In this document: positions 10,832 through 23,417 of the stretch, piece after piece
How the letters are laid out: the number at the start of each line of letters is the position of its first letter
Position numbering within the stretch: the first letter of the stretch is position 1
Notes under the pieces: generated by a model
Database searches by the model: none
Told to the model about the DNA's origin: nothing
The model's input: only the letters and a program-made list of their open reading frames with translations
Translations under genes and position numbers: made by a program
Assembly (NCBI GenBank): GCA_012845835.1
Contig: JABAKD010000008.1
Span: 10,633,709 to 10,697,708, forward strand
Source: Undaria pinnatifida
Taxonomy: Eukaryota > Sar > Phaeophyceae > Laminariales > Alariaceae
DNA length: 64,000 nt
Reading direction: 5' to 3'

Positions 10832-11090
10832 CATGTACTACTGGTATAGGGGTAGAACCCCTGGTAACCTCGATGGCCGAAGCCAAAACCATGAACAGCA
10901 CGCCCACGTCCTGAACGATTTCTACCGGGCGTTTCTTGAGCACACCGACTCGGCATTTCTTGAGCACACCGACTCGGCATGCTCAAGAAACGCCCGGTAA
11001 AAATCGTTCAGGACGTGGGCGTGCTGTTCATGGTCTTGGCTTCGGCCATCGACGTAACCAGGGTTTCCACCCCTCTACTAGTAGTAAATG
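10832..11090. repeat. Large inverted repeat, 111-bp arms
   Basis: Arm 10832-10942 and arm 10980-11090 are reverse complements with only a few mismatches. The 37-base centre and the end of the left arm carry two tandem copies of a 24-bp unit (tttcttgagcacaccgactc...) at 10932-10955 and 10956-10979. It sits 75 bases beyond the 3' LTR. Confidence 0.85.
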
Positions 11091-11489
11091 CGGAAGCGGG
11101 GCGCGGGGGACGGGCAGATGGGGGTGCGACCCTACAGCGACGGGTGCCTCAGCCGTGACAGCAGCGTGGGGCGCTCTCGTCGCGACAAGCGTGAGGAGCA
11201 GGCACAGGTCGAGCGACGGGAGGAGGTGACGGTGGTGCTGACCCTTGCCCACTAGGCGAACCGCACGAAAAAACAGGTAGCCGCGGGGAAGAGTGGTCGG
11301 GTGGGCCAGGCAGGCAGGGCGGGCAAGGCGGGCCAGGCGGTCGCGACGGCGACGACTGCTGTGGTTAAAACAACGCGTTCGAACCACACGCTGCGGAAGA
11401 CCTATGACGTTGGGGACGACTTGAAGGCCTGGGCGCTCAAGTGTTCTCGCAACGTGCCAGCCCTGAGGGTGCTGCTCGGGCGTTCTTGA
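11088..11489 (+). pseudogene. Basic, Gly/Ala-rich ORF with one TAG (unrecognised)
   Basis: One frame runs from ATG 11088 to TGA 11489, interrupted by TAG at 11256-11258 after VTVVLTLAH. The first part is Arg/Glu rich (SRRDKREEQAQVERREE). The second is a Gly/Ala/Gln spacer followed by TTRSNHTLRKTYDVGDDLKA and WALKCSRNVPALRVLLGRS. The last block recurs in copy A near 90-160, where the stop is an arginine codon. No family is recognised; it may be a transposon remnant. Confidence 0.3.
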
Positions 11490-12751
11490 GAGGTGAAGCC
11501 TTCGGATGCTGGTATAGTGCGCGAGTGCGTCGCTCGCATTCCTTTGCGGACTGTTGTCCAGGTGTGTGTGTCGTGGATTCGGGTGCGTTTTTGTTTTGCG
11601 GGAGGGCGTGGATGCATTTTATTTATTAATAGTATTGCAGGGGTGCACCTGCAACGTTCTCAGACCCCTCGCTCAACGTCTCCACTACCATGAATACTAC
11701 GGTAGTACTTCACCCCAAACCAACTATCCTTTTCGAGAGAAAACCAAAAATGAAAAAAAAAAACCATCACGCCTAACATCGCCTAAAATCATCATGGCCT
11801 GAGTGCAAAACGACTATTAACGTGTTGTAGCAAAACTACGAATGGTGCTCCGATGACAATAATAGCTAATTCGTTGGTCGTGGCATCCCAATGACAAATA
11901 ATGGCAAATTCCTTGGTCCTCAGCCCCGTCGGTCACAAAAGCTGTGTCTTCCTAAGCATTTTATCGGCCGTATCGTATACCAGTCCGACAACATCAAATA
12001 TAAGCTACGTCGTAAAAGCTCGATATGAATAATAATGCTCAAGAAAAATGCGCGAAACTCTGGTATCTTAGGGAAGGGATGAAACATGAGCATCCCCGGG
12101 TCAGCCAATGGATTCTTCAGTCGTTTGATGTATCTGCATTGGGATACGTTTAACTCAGTGCGGAACTCGGCCCGGTTGCCTCGGCAACGACATCTGGGCC
12201 TGGGGAGACCCCTTCTCGCGACGCCAAGATTCAGGAACTGCTTGCCCGTTCTGCGGTGGTGGGCGCCAAACATGCGGCGCCATGCCGGCCGAAGGTGGTC
12301 CCGGATAAGGTCCAGGCTCTAATCCTGGAAGCAATCTCTCCTTGGGACAAGATCGAGGAGCGGCTTGCCCGTTCTGCGGTGGTCAGCGCCAAACATGCGG
12401 CGCTATGCCGGCCGAAGATAGTCGCGGACAAAGGCGAGATTCAAATCCCAGAAGCAACCCCTTCTCGCGACGCCAAGATCGAGGAGCTGCTTGCCCGTTC
12501 TGCGGCGGTCGGCGCCAAACATGCGGCGCTGCGCCTGCCGAAGGTGGTCGCGGACAAGGGTCAGGCTCCACTCCCGATAGCAAATCCTTGCCCGCCTACT
12601 GAAGTAACCTTCCCACGGGCGCAGTCCGCACTGGCCGCGCCCGGAGTTCATGGGAGGACGACGAACAATCGGGGTAGATCGACCTTTAAACATCACCACA
12701 ACCAACAACACCAACACCAACGCAAACACCAGCGTTGACCTCTCCGGCAGC
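11422..12751 (+). repeat. 1.35 kb direct repeat, copy B
   Basis: Counterpart of 85-1466. Here the three internal units of about 125 bp (gcttgcccgttctgcgg near 12240, 12363 and 12489) are 123 and 126 bases apart, so they keep phase and stay open in one frame. Confidence 0.8.
12256..12738 (+). CDS. Repeat-peptide ORF in copy B (hypothetical)
   Basis: A 160-codon frame built from three units of 41-42 residues. Each has an acidic-amphipathic core (KIEELLARSAAV), then AKHAAL and a KVVADKG tail, and the frame ends in a His/Gln-rich stretch (HHHNQQHQHQRKHQR). Keeping frame over three tandem units argues weakly for past coding. Copy A is not open throughout. No domain is recognised. Confidence 0.3.
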   Translation: MVGAKHAAPCRPKVVPDKVQALILEAISPWDKIEERLARSAVVSAKHAALCRPKIVADKGEIQIPEATPSRDAKIEELLARSAAVGAKHAALRLPKVVADKGQAPLPIANPCPPTEVTFPRAQSALAAPGVHGRTTNNRGRSTFKHHHNQQHQHQRKHQR

Positions 12752-14470
12752 TGCTGGAGGGTGGGCAACTAATCCGCTCCTCTCCGTTCCGAGAGTAGAT
12801 ACACACAATAGCAACGCCAAAGGGAACGGGCATAACAGCGTGGACCTCTGCTTGTGCTATCTGTGAGACGTTAGAAACGAAGCAGGGTTGTTGGTTGTTG
12901 CTCGATATAATACGTACACACTTCCTAAAAAACAGTGTTTCCGGAACGATGCAACCGTCACACAGCGTCATCTCGTAGCGCACACAAATGATACGCGCAT
13001 GATTCACTTGCGAACGCAGCGCAAACACAAGATAGATGAACTCGGAAACCATCTTCACATTGTCCCCGTTATCGATCGCGGACGGACAAATGCTACCCTA
13101 CTCGTTTTACACGCGCGTTATATTTGCACCGCGCATGCAGGCATTGCGCGAATCGAGTGGATGACGACAGCTACAAGACAGTTACTCACAACGCACGTGC
13201 TCCGAGCGGCGTCTCTCTCTCTCTCCCTGCCTCCCTCCCCCCCCCCCCCCCATCCTTCTGCAGGAGCCGCAACACCCCGCTAAGCAATTCCAATGTATGA
13301 TCAATTCCAATATACGATACGTACATCCGTAGCAGTAGCACCAATAGTACGGTCGCCGATATTTCAAGCGTATGTAATCGATCCCCCGTCGCGTCCACGC
13401 GCAGCGCAACACGTTCTCAAGGGCGGGCGGGCCCTTTCCTTTGCTCTCCGTCTCAAGTTTGGATATTAGCTCAAAGTGAAACCGACAGCAACACAAAAAC
13501 CCACACCCACACCCACTTCCCTCGCCCCGAGTCCACCAAGCTTATACCTCAGCTGCTATCCGACACACATAGCAGCAGCAGCTATGCTTATGATAGCCGC
13601 CAAACAAACCCGGGGCTCGTTTCACCCCCCCCCCCCCCCCCCCCAAGCGGGCTCGTGCGTCCATTGTTAGGGCCGTGCAATACCCACAAGTAACGAGTCG
13701 TGGCGGCTCGAAACGCTTGATAAACCCGGAGTGTAACTCCCAACGACCCGACCCTCTTTCTTCCAAACCCACACGCAAAACGAACCTGGTGTAACCATGG
13801 GGTATGACAACCAGCCGCCAACACGAACCTGCAACAAAACAAAGTACACCTCTTTTTCTGCCGAAAATAAAAACTAAAAACTTAGTTTTCTTCCGATTAA
13901 TAATAAAACAAAGAACAAAACTAAACCCCTTTTTTTTTCTCTCACTTTCCACTTCCTTCCGATCGGGGGACGCCACAACGGCGTACTAAAAAATGGTGCG
14001 CACGCACTGCTCAAAACCGCACCCTTCGAAAAATCTAGGGAAAAAAAATGCCGCCGTCAAAATTTCAGATGGCACGAGCCCCCTGGGTGCGCGTGTCACC
14101 ATTTAGAAAGCGACTCGCCCAAAACCTCAACGAGCTTCGCGCTTGGTGCCCGCTATGTCTGCCTGATCGATGAAAACCCGACATGCTCCGTTCAGGCATT
14201 GTAGGGATGCGAGGGTCAATGGTCTTAAGACTACGGCCATGCATGAAGTGAGTACACTCCTCTCTCCTGGGTGCGTCTTCAGCCTTCACCCAATCATTCG
14301 TAACCCCCCGCCCCCTCCCCCCTCTCCCTACCCCGCCCTCAGTTAACCCCCCCTTCCCGCACCCTATGTTTTTGGCTTGTACTAGTTGGTTCTCTCATTC
14401 AAAAAAATACAATAACCGATTGCTCCCTTCCAAACACATACACAGGTATAGGCTCGGCATAAAGCGCCAC
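12752..14470. other. No gene recognised; C-rich low-complexity DNA
   Basis: Short unrelated frames only. Poly-C runs lie at about 13238-13251 and 13624-13644. I see no domain, RNA gene or dispersed family that I can name here. Confidence 0.5.
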
Positions 14471-14769
14471 AGCGGCTACAACGGAGAAACGAGCCCCCCC
14501 CCCTCTCCGCCCCCCTCGCTCCCCTGACCCCCGTCCCGCCTCCTGCCCAAGCCCGCCCCATGAGACCGGCACCCGTCGCGTACCAGGTACCTGGTATTTA
14601 ATAGTGGGGGGCGCACGGTCTGACCCCTAAAAATAACAGAAACAAAAAAGTACTGTCGTAATAGCCTGGATTTGGGGCGCTGCATAACAGTAGGGGGTGG
14701 AGAAAGAAAAGGTAAACAAAAAGTGCCACTCACCATGCCAGTGATTCGGCAACTGTAGTCGACCGGCAC

Positions 14770-15000
14770 TCATTGGTCAGTACTAACGGGTCGGCGCTCG
14801 TTGGCCAACACTCACCGGTCACAGCTCATTGGCTATTGGCATACGCTCAATTGCCGACTCTCATCGGCCATTGGCCAGGGCTTTTTGGCAAAGACTCAAC
14901 AGCCAACGCTTATTGGCCAACGCTATTTGGCCAATGCTCATCGGCCAACGGACAGTGGCTAGCGCTCGTTGGCCAGCGCTCGACCGGCGAACTGCTGTAG
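14770..15000 (+). repeat. Degenerate ~19-bp tandem repeat
   Basis: Variants of 'ggccaacgctcattggcca' follow each other about a dozen times, many with a local ttggccaa palindrome. The frame open over part of it is a by-product of the repeats. Confidence 0.65.
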
Positions 15001-15174
15001 CCGATGTTTATTTTCTCGTTCGTTCGCCGAAGAAAAACCTTACAAAAGAAAAACATGCGCAATAAGAAAACAACTAACATAAAAAAAAGAAGGCTGCTTG
15101 CTGTGCGGCGTGCCTTTCATCATCACCCAACGAAGCCATGACCACCTGTCAATACGCCCAGCACCCCGCAAGCT

Positions 15175-15300
15175 GTGCAAAGTTCAGAACAGCTCAGAAC
15201 AGCTCATTAGAGCTCAGCACAGCACAGCTCTTCACAGCTCTTCACAATAACGCTCAGCCCAGCCAAACCCCAGCCAAGCTCTGTATAGCACTGCATCACT
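15175..15300. repeat. Short degenerate cagctca/cagcaca repeat
   Basis: Runs of cagctc, cagcacagc and cttcacagct recur through the stretch. No gene is seen from here to 16487, which otherwise holds C-rich and (TCC)n-like DNA. Confidence 0.5.
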
Positions 15301-16487
15301 CCGCTTAGATCAACTCAATCCAACCCCCGCCCAGTCAAGGTACATGACAAGGTAGTACAGCACACCACAGCTCCGCACGGGACGCGCGCGTAGTCGCAGC
15401 AAGCGGCCATTAGCACTAATGGGATGGGAGTTTAATCGCAGCAAGCCGTGACTCCTAACTCGAAGGCTACCCCACCGGGAACAAAACACCCAAAAAAGGA
15501 AGATAAAAGGGGAATATGGATGCCTTCTCTACATTTCACTGTCGACCCTCCCTCCCTCCCTCCGTCAATCCCTCTGCCCCCCCCCTCCCCCCCCCTCTAT
15601 TAATCGTCCACGGCGCGGCGAATTTTCCTCCGTCGCTACCCCGCCTCGATGGACGGGCGTCACAAAACATGGCGACGGGAATAAAGCAGGGCGCGAACAT
15701 CCCAGCACGGTTATCCTCTCTCTCACGAGGAACTCACGAACAGACCCCCTCCCTCCCCACCCGAAATGCTCCCCCGCCCCCGCCTTCCCAACTCTTGCCA
15801 CCCCCCTCCCCTCGCCTCACCTTGCTATCCCACTCCGACCCCCCCCCCCCCCCGCCTCCCCCGTCTCAGAACAAAGGGAAGAAAAACAAAACCGCCGATA
15901 AAACTCTGCCAAAAAAGAAGCGTCCACGTGTGTGTACAACACCCTCTTCCATATCGAAACGCCGGCAAACACCACGCGCGTCAAAAGAGGTCTGAACCCC
16001 CCCCCACCCTACCCCCCCCCGACCCGCCCAACCCCCCCATCTCCACCTCTACCTGCCATCGCTGCTGTCACCGTAAGCGAACAAGCAAGCAATCGTCACA
16101 CCGGGATCTTCAAGCCTCAACGGATGCGCTTGGCATTATAATATTGCTACTAAAACGAAAGCGTAAGTCCCCGCTCGAAGGTGTCGGTCAACCTTCCCTC
16201 TACCCCCCCCCCCCGCCCCCCCCCCGTCCTTCCCATCTCCCACACCCCTTTCCTCCTTCCCACCTCCGCCTCCCCTCTCCTCTTGCTGAGTCCCTTCCCA
16301 CCCTCGTCTGTTCCTGAATCCCTCCCCCCTCCCCCCTCTCTCCCCTTCCCCTCCCCTAGCCAGGATCCAATTAATCGACACCAGTATTTTAACCCCACCT
16401 CCCCATCCCGACAAGCACTAACGCCTGCCCTCTTCACCCCCCCTCCCCCCCCCGGCGCCCCTGCCTCCCCCGCACCGTCCTCATTTT

Positions 16488-17027
16488 TCACAGCTTGGAC
16501 GACCCCACAGCGGCTGTAGAGACAGGGTGGGTGACCTTCCGCATGGGCAGCAGCGGCATCGACCTCTTGAACTCATAGTAGTTCTCGACCACGATCACCT
16601 CCCTCGCGCTGCCGCCGCCACTGCTGCTACCATTGTCAATGCTGCTGCTGCTGTCATCGGTTTTCTCTCCCTCTCCCTCCCCCTCCCCTCCCTCGCCTCC
16701 CTCCGCTCCCTCCCCTCCCTTCCTGCCACCGCCCACCCCCTCCTCCCCAATCTTAAACTGGTTGCCGTACACCCACGTCGAGAGCTTCCTCCTCCCCTGC
16801 CCCCCTCCCGAAAAATGCCTGTCGTAGAACTCCAAAAGGGTGGCCGGGGTAAGCGCCTCCACAGCCGCCGCCTGCTTGGCGTTGCGATCAAACAGGTACG
16901 ATCGCGTGGCTACCTCATCCCAATGTCGTGCAGTTTCTTCGTTGAGGTTCTTGTCCTTCTCCAAGATGAGGTCCATGACCGCCCGAACGTTAGTAGAGAA
17001 CTCTTCGAGGGTCATGGATGTGAGCGT
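16488..17027 (-). CDS. IDE: IDE last exon 'T' with SKL end
   Basis: 179 codons and TGA. TLTSMTLEEFSTNVRAVMDL and EETARHWDEVATRSYLFDRN match the family. After RRKLSTWVYGNQF comes a ~45-residue Gly/Glu then Ser insert (coded by TCC/CTG microsatellites). The end resumes with YYEFKRSMPLLPM and closes SSKL. Acceptor ccAG at 17028-17029. Confidence 0.92.
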   Translation of the reverse strand, partial: TLTSMTLEEFSTNVRAVMDLILEKDKNLNEETARHWDEVATRSYLFDRNAKQAAAVEALTPATLLEFYDRHFSGGGQGRRKLSTWVYGNQFKIGEEGVGGGRKGGEGAEGGEGGEGEGEGEKTDDSSSSIDNGSSSGGGSAREVIVVENYYEFKRSMPLLPMRKVTHPVSTAAVGSSKL

Positions 17028-20000
17028 CTGGTGGGTTTTGCAGGGAGGGGGGGGTGGGAGGGGAGCAAGGCGGGGGTAGAGGAAGGGGGTGGGGGGAGGC
17101 TAACAAAAACCACAGCAACTACAGCCCTCAGCACGCAAGCACGAGGGCGAACAGGCAAGCAACTGCTCAAACCAAGCAAGCACTAACGCCGCACGTTAAC
17201 CGAATCATGCACAAAATAAATAATTACTTCGTACTATTAATACTTCTAACTTCTAATTTCAATATTACAAAAGAAGATGCGAGAGCAGCTGAAATAATCA
17301 AAACACACAATGAAAAAACACACACACGAAAAAAAAACAAGCAAAAAATCACATACCAGGGTACACAAACAAAACCCAACAAGCGAAAGACACAAAAAAC
17401 ACAAACATAAACAATACACACAAACATAAAACATAAAACATGAACATCATAAAGGAGAAAAAAAACACGACTCACCTCCCTAAAGTTGGCGATGAACGCC
17501 TCCACTCTCTCCTCCAGATACCCTGGGCTCCGGTCATTGGACTGCACCAGGAACCGCGCGTGGTAGACATAACCTCCGTACACACTCAAGCCCGACCACA
17601 CCAGGTACCTTTATTTTCATTACGTACAAAGAAAAATAGGGCGGGGGAAACGTCAGTACTGAGCTTGATAATTTAATAAAAATATTTCCAAATACGTCAG
17701 CCGTAAGTTCGATCAATTTAAGCGTCGACACTCTTCTTGACAAGATGCGTTTGCCCAATTAATGCTGATGTTCGCAAGCTGCGTGCGATACTTAGTAGGT
17801 CGCACGTGAGACTACCTGCTATATGCGCTACTGCTGTACGCACATTGAAGCGCTCGCGAACAACGAACTGCTGTAGATACCCTGTTGACCCTGGTACAAG
17901 CTAGTTCTAAGGGGAGTCGCCGACCTGTATCCTTGATGAGGACACACGCAGTAATACGCGCGATCGGAGTATCACACACAGCTAGCAAATACGACTTTCG
18001 ACGAAGTCTTCCATCTCACAGCTGTAGTGTTTTATTTATTTATAATATGCGTCGGTGAGGCCTCCGTTGCCGTCAAAAATGATCGGTATTCCAACATGAC
18101 CCCAACATGACCAAGGGGCAAAAATGATTATCTGCTGCGTGAAACTAAGCATCGTATGATACACACGTCGCCTTTCCTACTACATTGCTGTGCGATCCCT
18201 TTTTATGTATTTCACACGTTTTTACTATGTTTACATACAGGTGCGTTCTACCATCATTTTACTGTGTTTAGATACAGGTACGTTCTACCATTACATGCTC
18301 GGCTAGCAGTATTAACGATAGTACAAGAGTATCACATGCGTGTCTAGTAGTATTAACAATAGCAAAAGAGCAGCATTGGTATATACAATAGTAGCAGTGG
18401 TAACAATATAAGTAGTACGTGGTGGTGTTATAGTAGCAATTGTATTATTTTTGAAGAAACAATAACAGAGGTAGTTGCAATAGTTGCAGTAGTTGCAGTA
18501 GTAAAATAAACCATAGTAGTAGTAGTAGAGGTAGTTGTAGTAATACTTTGAGTAGTAGCAGTAGTGTTAGTATTAGTAGCAGCAGCAGTATTATTAGTGC
18601 TATAGCAGTAGAAGTGCAGTACAGCAACGTCTCATTCGCACCCCAGCTGCTCTTTGGTGCGGAGTTGGTCGAAGCACTTGTCTTTCACGAGGTGAGTGAA
18701 CAGCGCCAGCAGCGCCCCCCCTTCAACCTCGTCCAGGCACACCTTCAACCACGCCAAAAAAAAGGGGGGGGAGGGGGGAGAAGAGAGGGCAGGGCAGGGC
18801 AGGGCAGGGGAGGGGGGGAGATATCGGAGGGGGAGGAGGAGGAGAAAGAAAAGAGAGGGCAGACGAGGGGGAGAGGGAGAAGAGAGGAAGAGAGAGAAGA
18901 GAAGAGGGGCAGGGCAGGACGAGGCGTAGCAGAGAGGGTGGTAAATCATAATTGATTGTTTCGACGCGATCAAGCACGTTCAACTCTTTTTCTACTGATT
19001 TATTATATTGTTCACTACTGCCACATATAAATGTGCGAAGTTCAACCCTTTCTCTCTCTCTCCCCTCCCCCTCCCTCCGTCTTCCTCTCACGCGCGCACA
19101 CGAGCAAAACATAAAAAAAAGAAGCACAAAACCACAAAAACACCACCACCTCTACCACCATCACTACCACCACCATCATCACCCCCCCCCCGCCCCCCCC
19201 CGCCCCACCCCTCCGACCCAACCACCACCACCAGCTCACCTGGAACGACACCTCAACGGCAGAGTTAGACTCGTTCGGGTTCGGGCAGGTCAGCAGCAGC
19301 CGGTGCTCCGGCCCCAGCCCCTTCTCGTCCCCCTCCACCCCCCCCTCCACTCCCGCCTCCACCCCTACTTCATCACCGGCCACTGGCGCCGATGGTGTTT
19401 TCCCTTCCCCGACGGTAAGGCTTCCGTCGCTGTACCGCCTGACAGAGAGGTCTACAACCCGCGGTTGCAGCCAGAGGTAGTCGGGAAGGGGGCGGGGGGA
19501 GAGTCCCTTCTCCACGATGGAAGCCAGCTCTAGCGCCTGAAGATACGGCACGATATCGCCCAGCAAATAGTGGCATTAGCACAACACGATAGCACACCGC
19601 GCAGCACAGGACAGCACGGCAAAGCACAGTACGATACAGCACAGCGCAGCACAGCACAACACGGCGCAGAAGGGAACCTCACGATATCGCACAGCATGAC
19701 ACGACGCAGCATCGGACAGCACGGTATAGCAGGGCACAACACGATGTCGTTCAGCATAGCACGTCAAGATACCGCACGGCACATCACCGCACGATATCGC
19801 ACGGCATAGAACGGCACAGCATCAACAACGAACGGCACAGCGATCTCACCTCGTCGACCGAAGCGTTTCCGTGTACCAGCATCTCAATGTGCATCATGCT
19901 CAGTAGCTTCGGCGCAAATGCGAGCATGCTCTCCAACGAAACGCCAGGCCCTGCCATCATCGTCATCAACGTCATCATCATCATTATCATTATCATCATT

Positions 20001-23000
20001 ATCGTCATCATTATCATCATCATAATCATAATCACCGCCACTACCGCTACCACCAACATCACCATCAAACATCATCATCATCATCATCAAACATCATCAT
20101 CACCATCAAACATCATCATCACCATCAAACATCATCATCATCATCATCATCGTCATCACATCATCATCATCATCATCATCGTAATCATCATCATCATCTT
20201 CACCATAATCATCATCAGCATCAAATATCATCACCGCCAAGGAACAAACATCATCATCACCCCCATCTGTACCAGGTACTAGGCACAACGACAACCCAAA
20301 AAATATACACCAACACCAACACCACCACCACCACCAACAACAATAACAACCACAACAATGTCCATCTCCACACCGTTCATGGCGGCCAGCTTGTCATCGT
20401 TGCTCCACTTGGGCGTCTCCAAGCACATCTGCGTCCCGAACATAGCGTGCTGGTAGGGGGTATTGAAGTTGAAGTTGTTATACCGCTTAAGAACCTGAAG
20501 GGAACAGGGAGGAACCAAGAATAAAAAGGACGGTTGACCCATTTCCAACAATCCTCAAATTATCCTAGTCTAATTCCATGTGTCTTGTCTCCATATCGAG
20601 AGCAGTGCGGTGCAACAAGGGTTGAACAAGGAAGGTTAAGGTCAACCTTTTTATGCGCTTCAGATGGATTTTTTTTTTGACGAACAAAACGGACAATTGC
20701 AGCATCCTTCCTTTCGAACGAGGCATCCCGGGCGGCTAGGCCAGGTAACGACAATTTTCCAGTGTTAACTTCTGACGCGTGCTACGATAGAGGTAGTAAG
20801 GAACACCACTTTTTGGCTAAAACCTCCCTAATTGCACACCGGGTCTGGGCGCGTGCTCGTACGATAGAGGTATTCAGGTATACCTCTTTTTGGCTAAAAC
20901 CTTCCTAATTGCACACCGAGTCTGGAAGCGTGCTACGATAGAGGTAGTAACGTATACCTCTTTTTGGCTAAAAACTCCCTAATTACACACCGGGTCTGGA
21001 CGCGTGCTAATATAGAGGTGCCCCGGTGGCGTATCAGGTTATCCTCGAGCCTGGTATAGGTTAGTTTCGTGAGTTCGAGCCCCGCCGAGTGCATACTCGT
21101 ATAAATTCGTTGGTACTTTTTCTTGCGCACAAATTGACTTGCGTAAAGCGCGAGAGCGTGAGTAAGCAACACTCGATGAAAAATCGACGAGCAGTGGGAT
21201 TGCTGAACCCTATGCGCGAGGAAAATTGAAGGCAAGAACCGGGGGAGAGAAGGGACGACACCTGTGACCACGGCTTGTCCAGAAGCTGGAAAGTGAAAGT
21301 GTGAGAAAAAAAAAAAAAAGGTATTAAGGTATATCACTTCTTGGCTAGAAGATTTTTTTTTCTGGATGACTCTTTAACCCAAAATCGTCGGACGCATGAC
21401 ATTTTTTCCCTTGTTTAAGCACAATTAACTACCAAAATCTTCGGAAGCATGACATTTTTTTCCTTGTTTTAAGCACAATTAATTACCAAAATCGTCGGAA
21501 GCATGACATTTTTTTCCTTGTTTAATAAGCACAAATGATGATTGTTTTGTACACCCGTAACAACGGGTCCTTTTCATAGGATTGCACCTTCATTTTACCC
21601 AAAACAAACACATTTTGGATTTAGATGAGTTAAGATGGGTTCAGATGGGTCGAGATGGTACTGAAGCACCTGATGTGAAGAGCTCCACAAAAAAAAAAAA
21701 ACGTGCCCCTCTAGTCTACGCAAGTACCTGCAAGACGCGCACGCGCATTGCCGGTAGTAGCGTTCAATGCTGCCAGTATTGCTGCATGCTCGCACCATGA
21801 TAGGAATGCGTTTACCAGATATACCTTATTTTGTCGCTGGACACGGACCCCGAAAGGAACTAAGACTATGGCTACGAAGCAAGAGTGAGTAGACACACGA
21901 AGAAGACACCACGGCGAGGACTGATTTGACGGACAAACTTACACATGCTACGACGACCGTGGTTATGCCAAACTCGACGTGTAAATCGTCTGTGTTATTG
22001 CACGCAAAAAGAGGGCAGAAAAGGAAGGTAAATTAAAAACACGGTTAAGAAAACACGGCGACGCAAAGAAACAAGATTCAGAACGAAGGCTAAGAAGGAA
22101 GGGTATGCAGTCAAGAAAGGAGGGTAGGCGGGTTAAGATTGAAGTTCAACAAACAAAAGGTTAAAAATATGTGTAAAACAGGAAGGTTCCGAAAGGTTAC
22201 GAAGGAAGGTATGTACAAGAGGGAACGTTAAGAAACGAAGGTTCCGAAAGGTTACGAAGGAAGGTATGTACAAGAGGGAAGGTTAAGAAACACAGCTCAG
22301 AAACAACCTTAAACAACATGGTTTAAGACGGAAGGAATGGTAGAAAGTTAAGCAGTCAGCACCACCCCCATCTCCATCATTATCAACATCATCACCGCCA
22401 TTACCACTGACTGTCATCACCACCACTACCTACCTTTTGTCGCACTCGCTCAAAGAAACCGGGGCTCTCATTTTCAACGTCCTTTCCTTCCCCCTCGGCA
22501 CCGGTGCCTCCATTTTTCGCCGCCTGTGACACGCCCCCCCCCCCCCCCCCCGCCGCCCCCAAAAAAAGCGAAAAACGAACGTTTGAGAAAAGCGATGTCA
22601 TCAACAGCCCAGGGAGAACGAGCCACAGCAGTACCAATAGGCCGGAGTAACACGCAGCTTGCCAAGATGAGCTTAAACCATGAACTTGATCGAACTCGCA
22701 GCTGATTTTTAGTTTTGTATTTATTCCTCCAACGGACGAGGCAAAATACAAAGCTTAAGCGCACCAAACTTCCACGTAGTTTTATAGATGTCGTGTGTCA
22801 ATACAACTCAACTACTGCTGTCTTCCCAATCCAGAGCTGACGTGTTTCAAATAAATGTGCAAACCGTCGTCCTGTTGCTTGTGCGTCTTGCAACCCGCTT
22901 ACGTGGCTGTAAGAACATCATTATCATCACGATCATGATCATGACCATCACCATCATCATCATCATCATGTAGCACATCGAAGACACCCAACCCCAGCAA

Positions 23001-23382
23001 CTCTGCCAATGTTGCAATCGCTATGGTGTTTCGACACTTTTCCCCGCCGAAGTCCCAATGCTGTTCTTGGATATGCGTAAGTATTGTAGGGTGTCAACAT
23101 ATACACTAGCTGATGAGTTGTGTTGTGTATAAATAGCCGTACTACTTCCCGCCGACAAACACAGAGCATGATACCAGCCTACTTCTGCCAGTATGTGCTG
23201 CTGTGTACCCTGGTTCTGGTAATTGGTAATGGTCTTGTCTTCGATGGCGACAATGGTGGTGGTGGTGATGGTGGTGGCGGCGGTCGCGGCGGCGGCGACG
23301 GCGGTGGTGGTGATTACGATTATGTTGGTGATCACGAGAACAGCAACAACAGCAACTACATCAACATCAATAACAACATCAA

Positions 23383-23417
<35 letters not shown>

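Noticed and set aside
16527-17186. 219-codon plus-strand frame
   Set aside because: Antisense shadow of the last IDE exon; composition follows its Ser/Glu microsatellites.
20000-20230. Regularly spaced repeats resembling a CRISPR array
   Set aside because: Trinucleotide microsatellite in a eukaryotic intron; no spacer-repeat structure.
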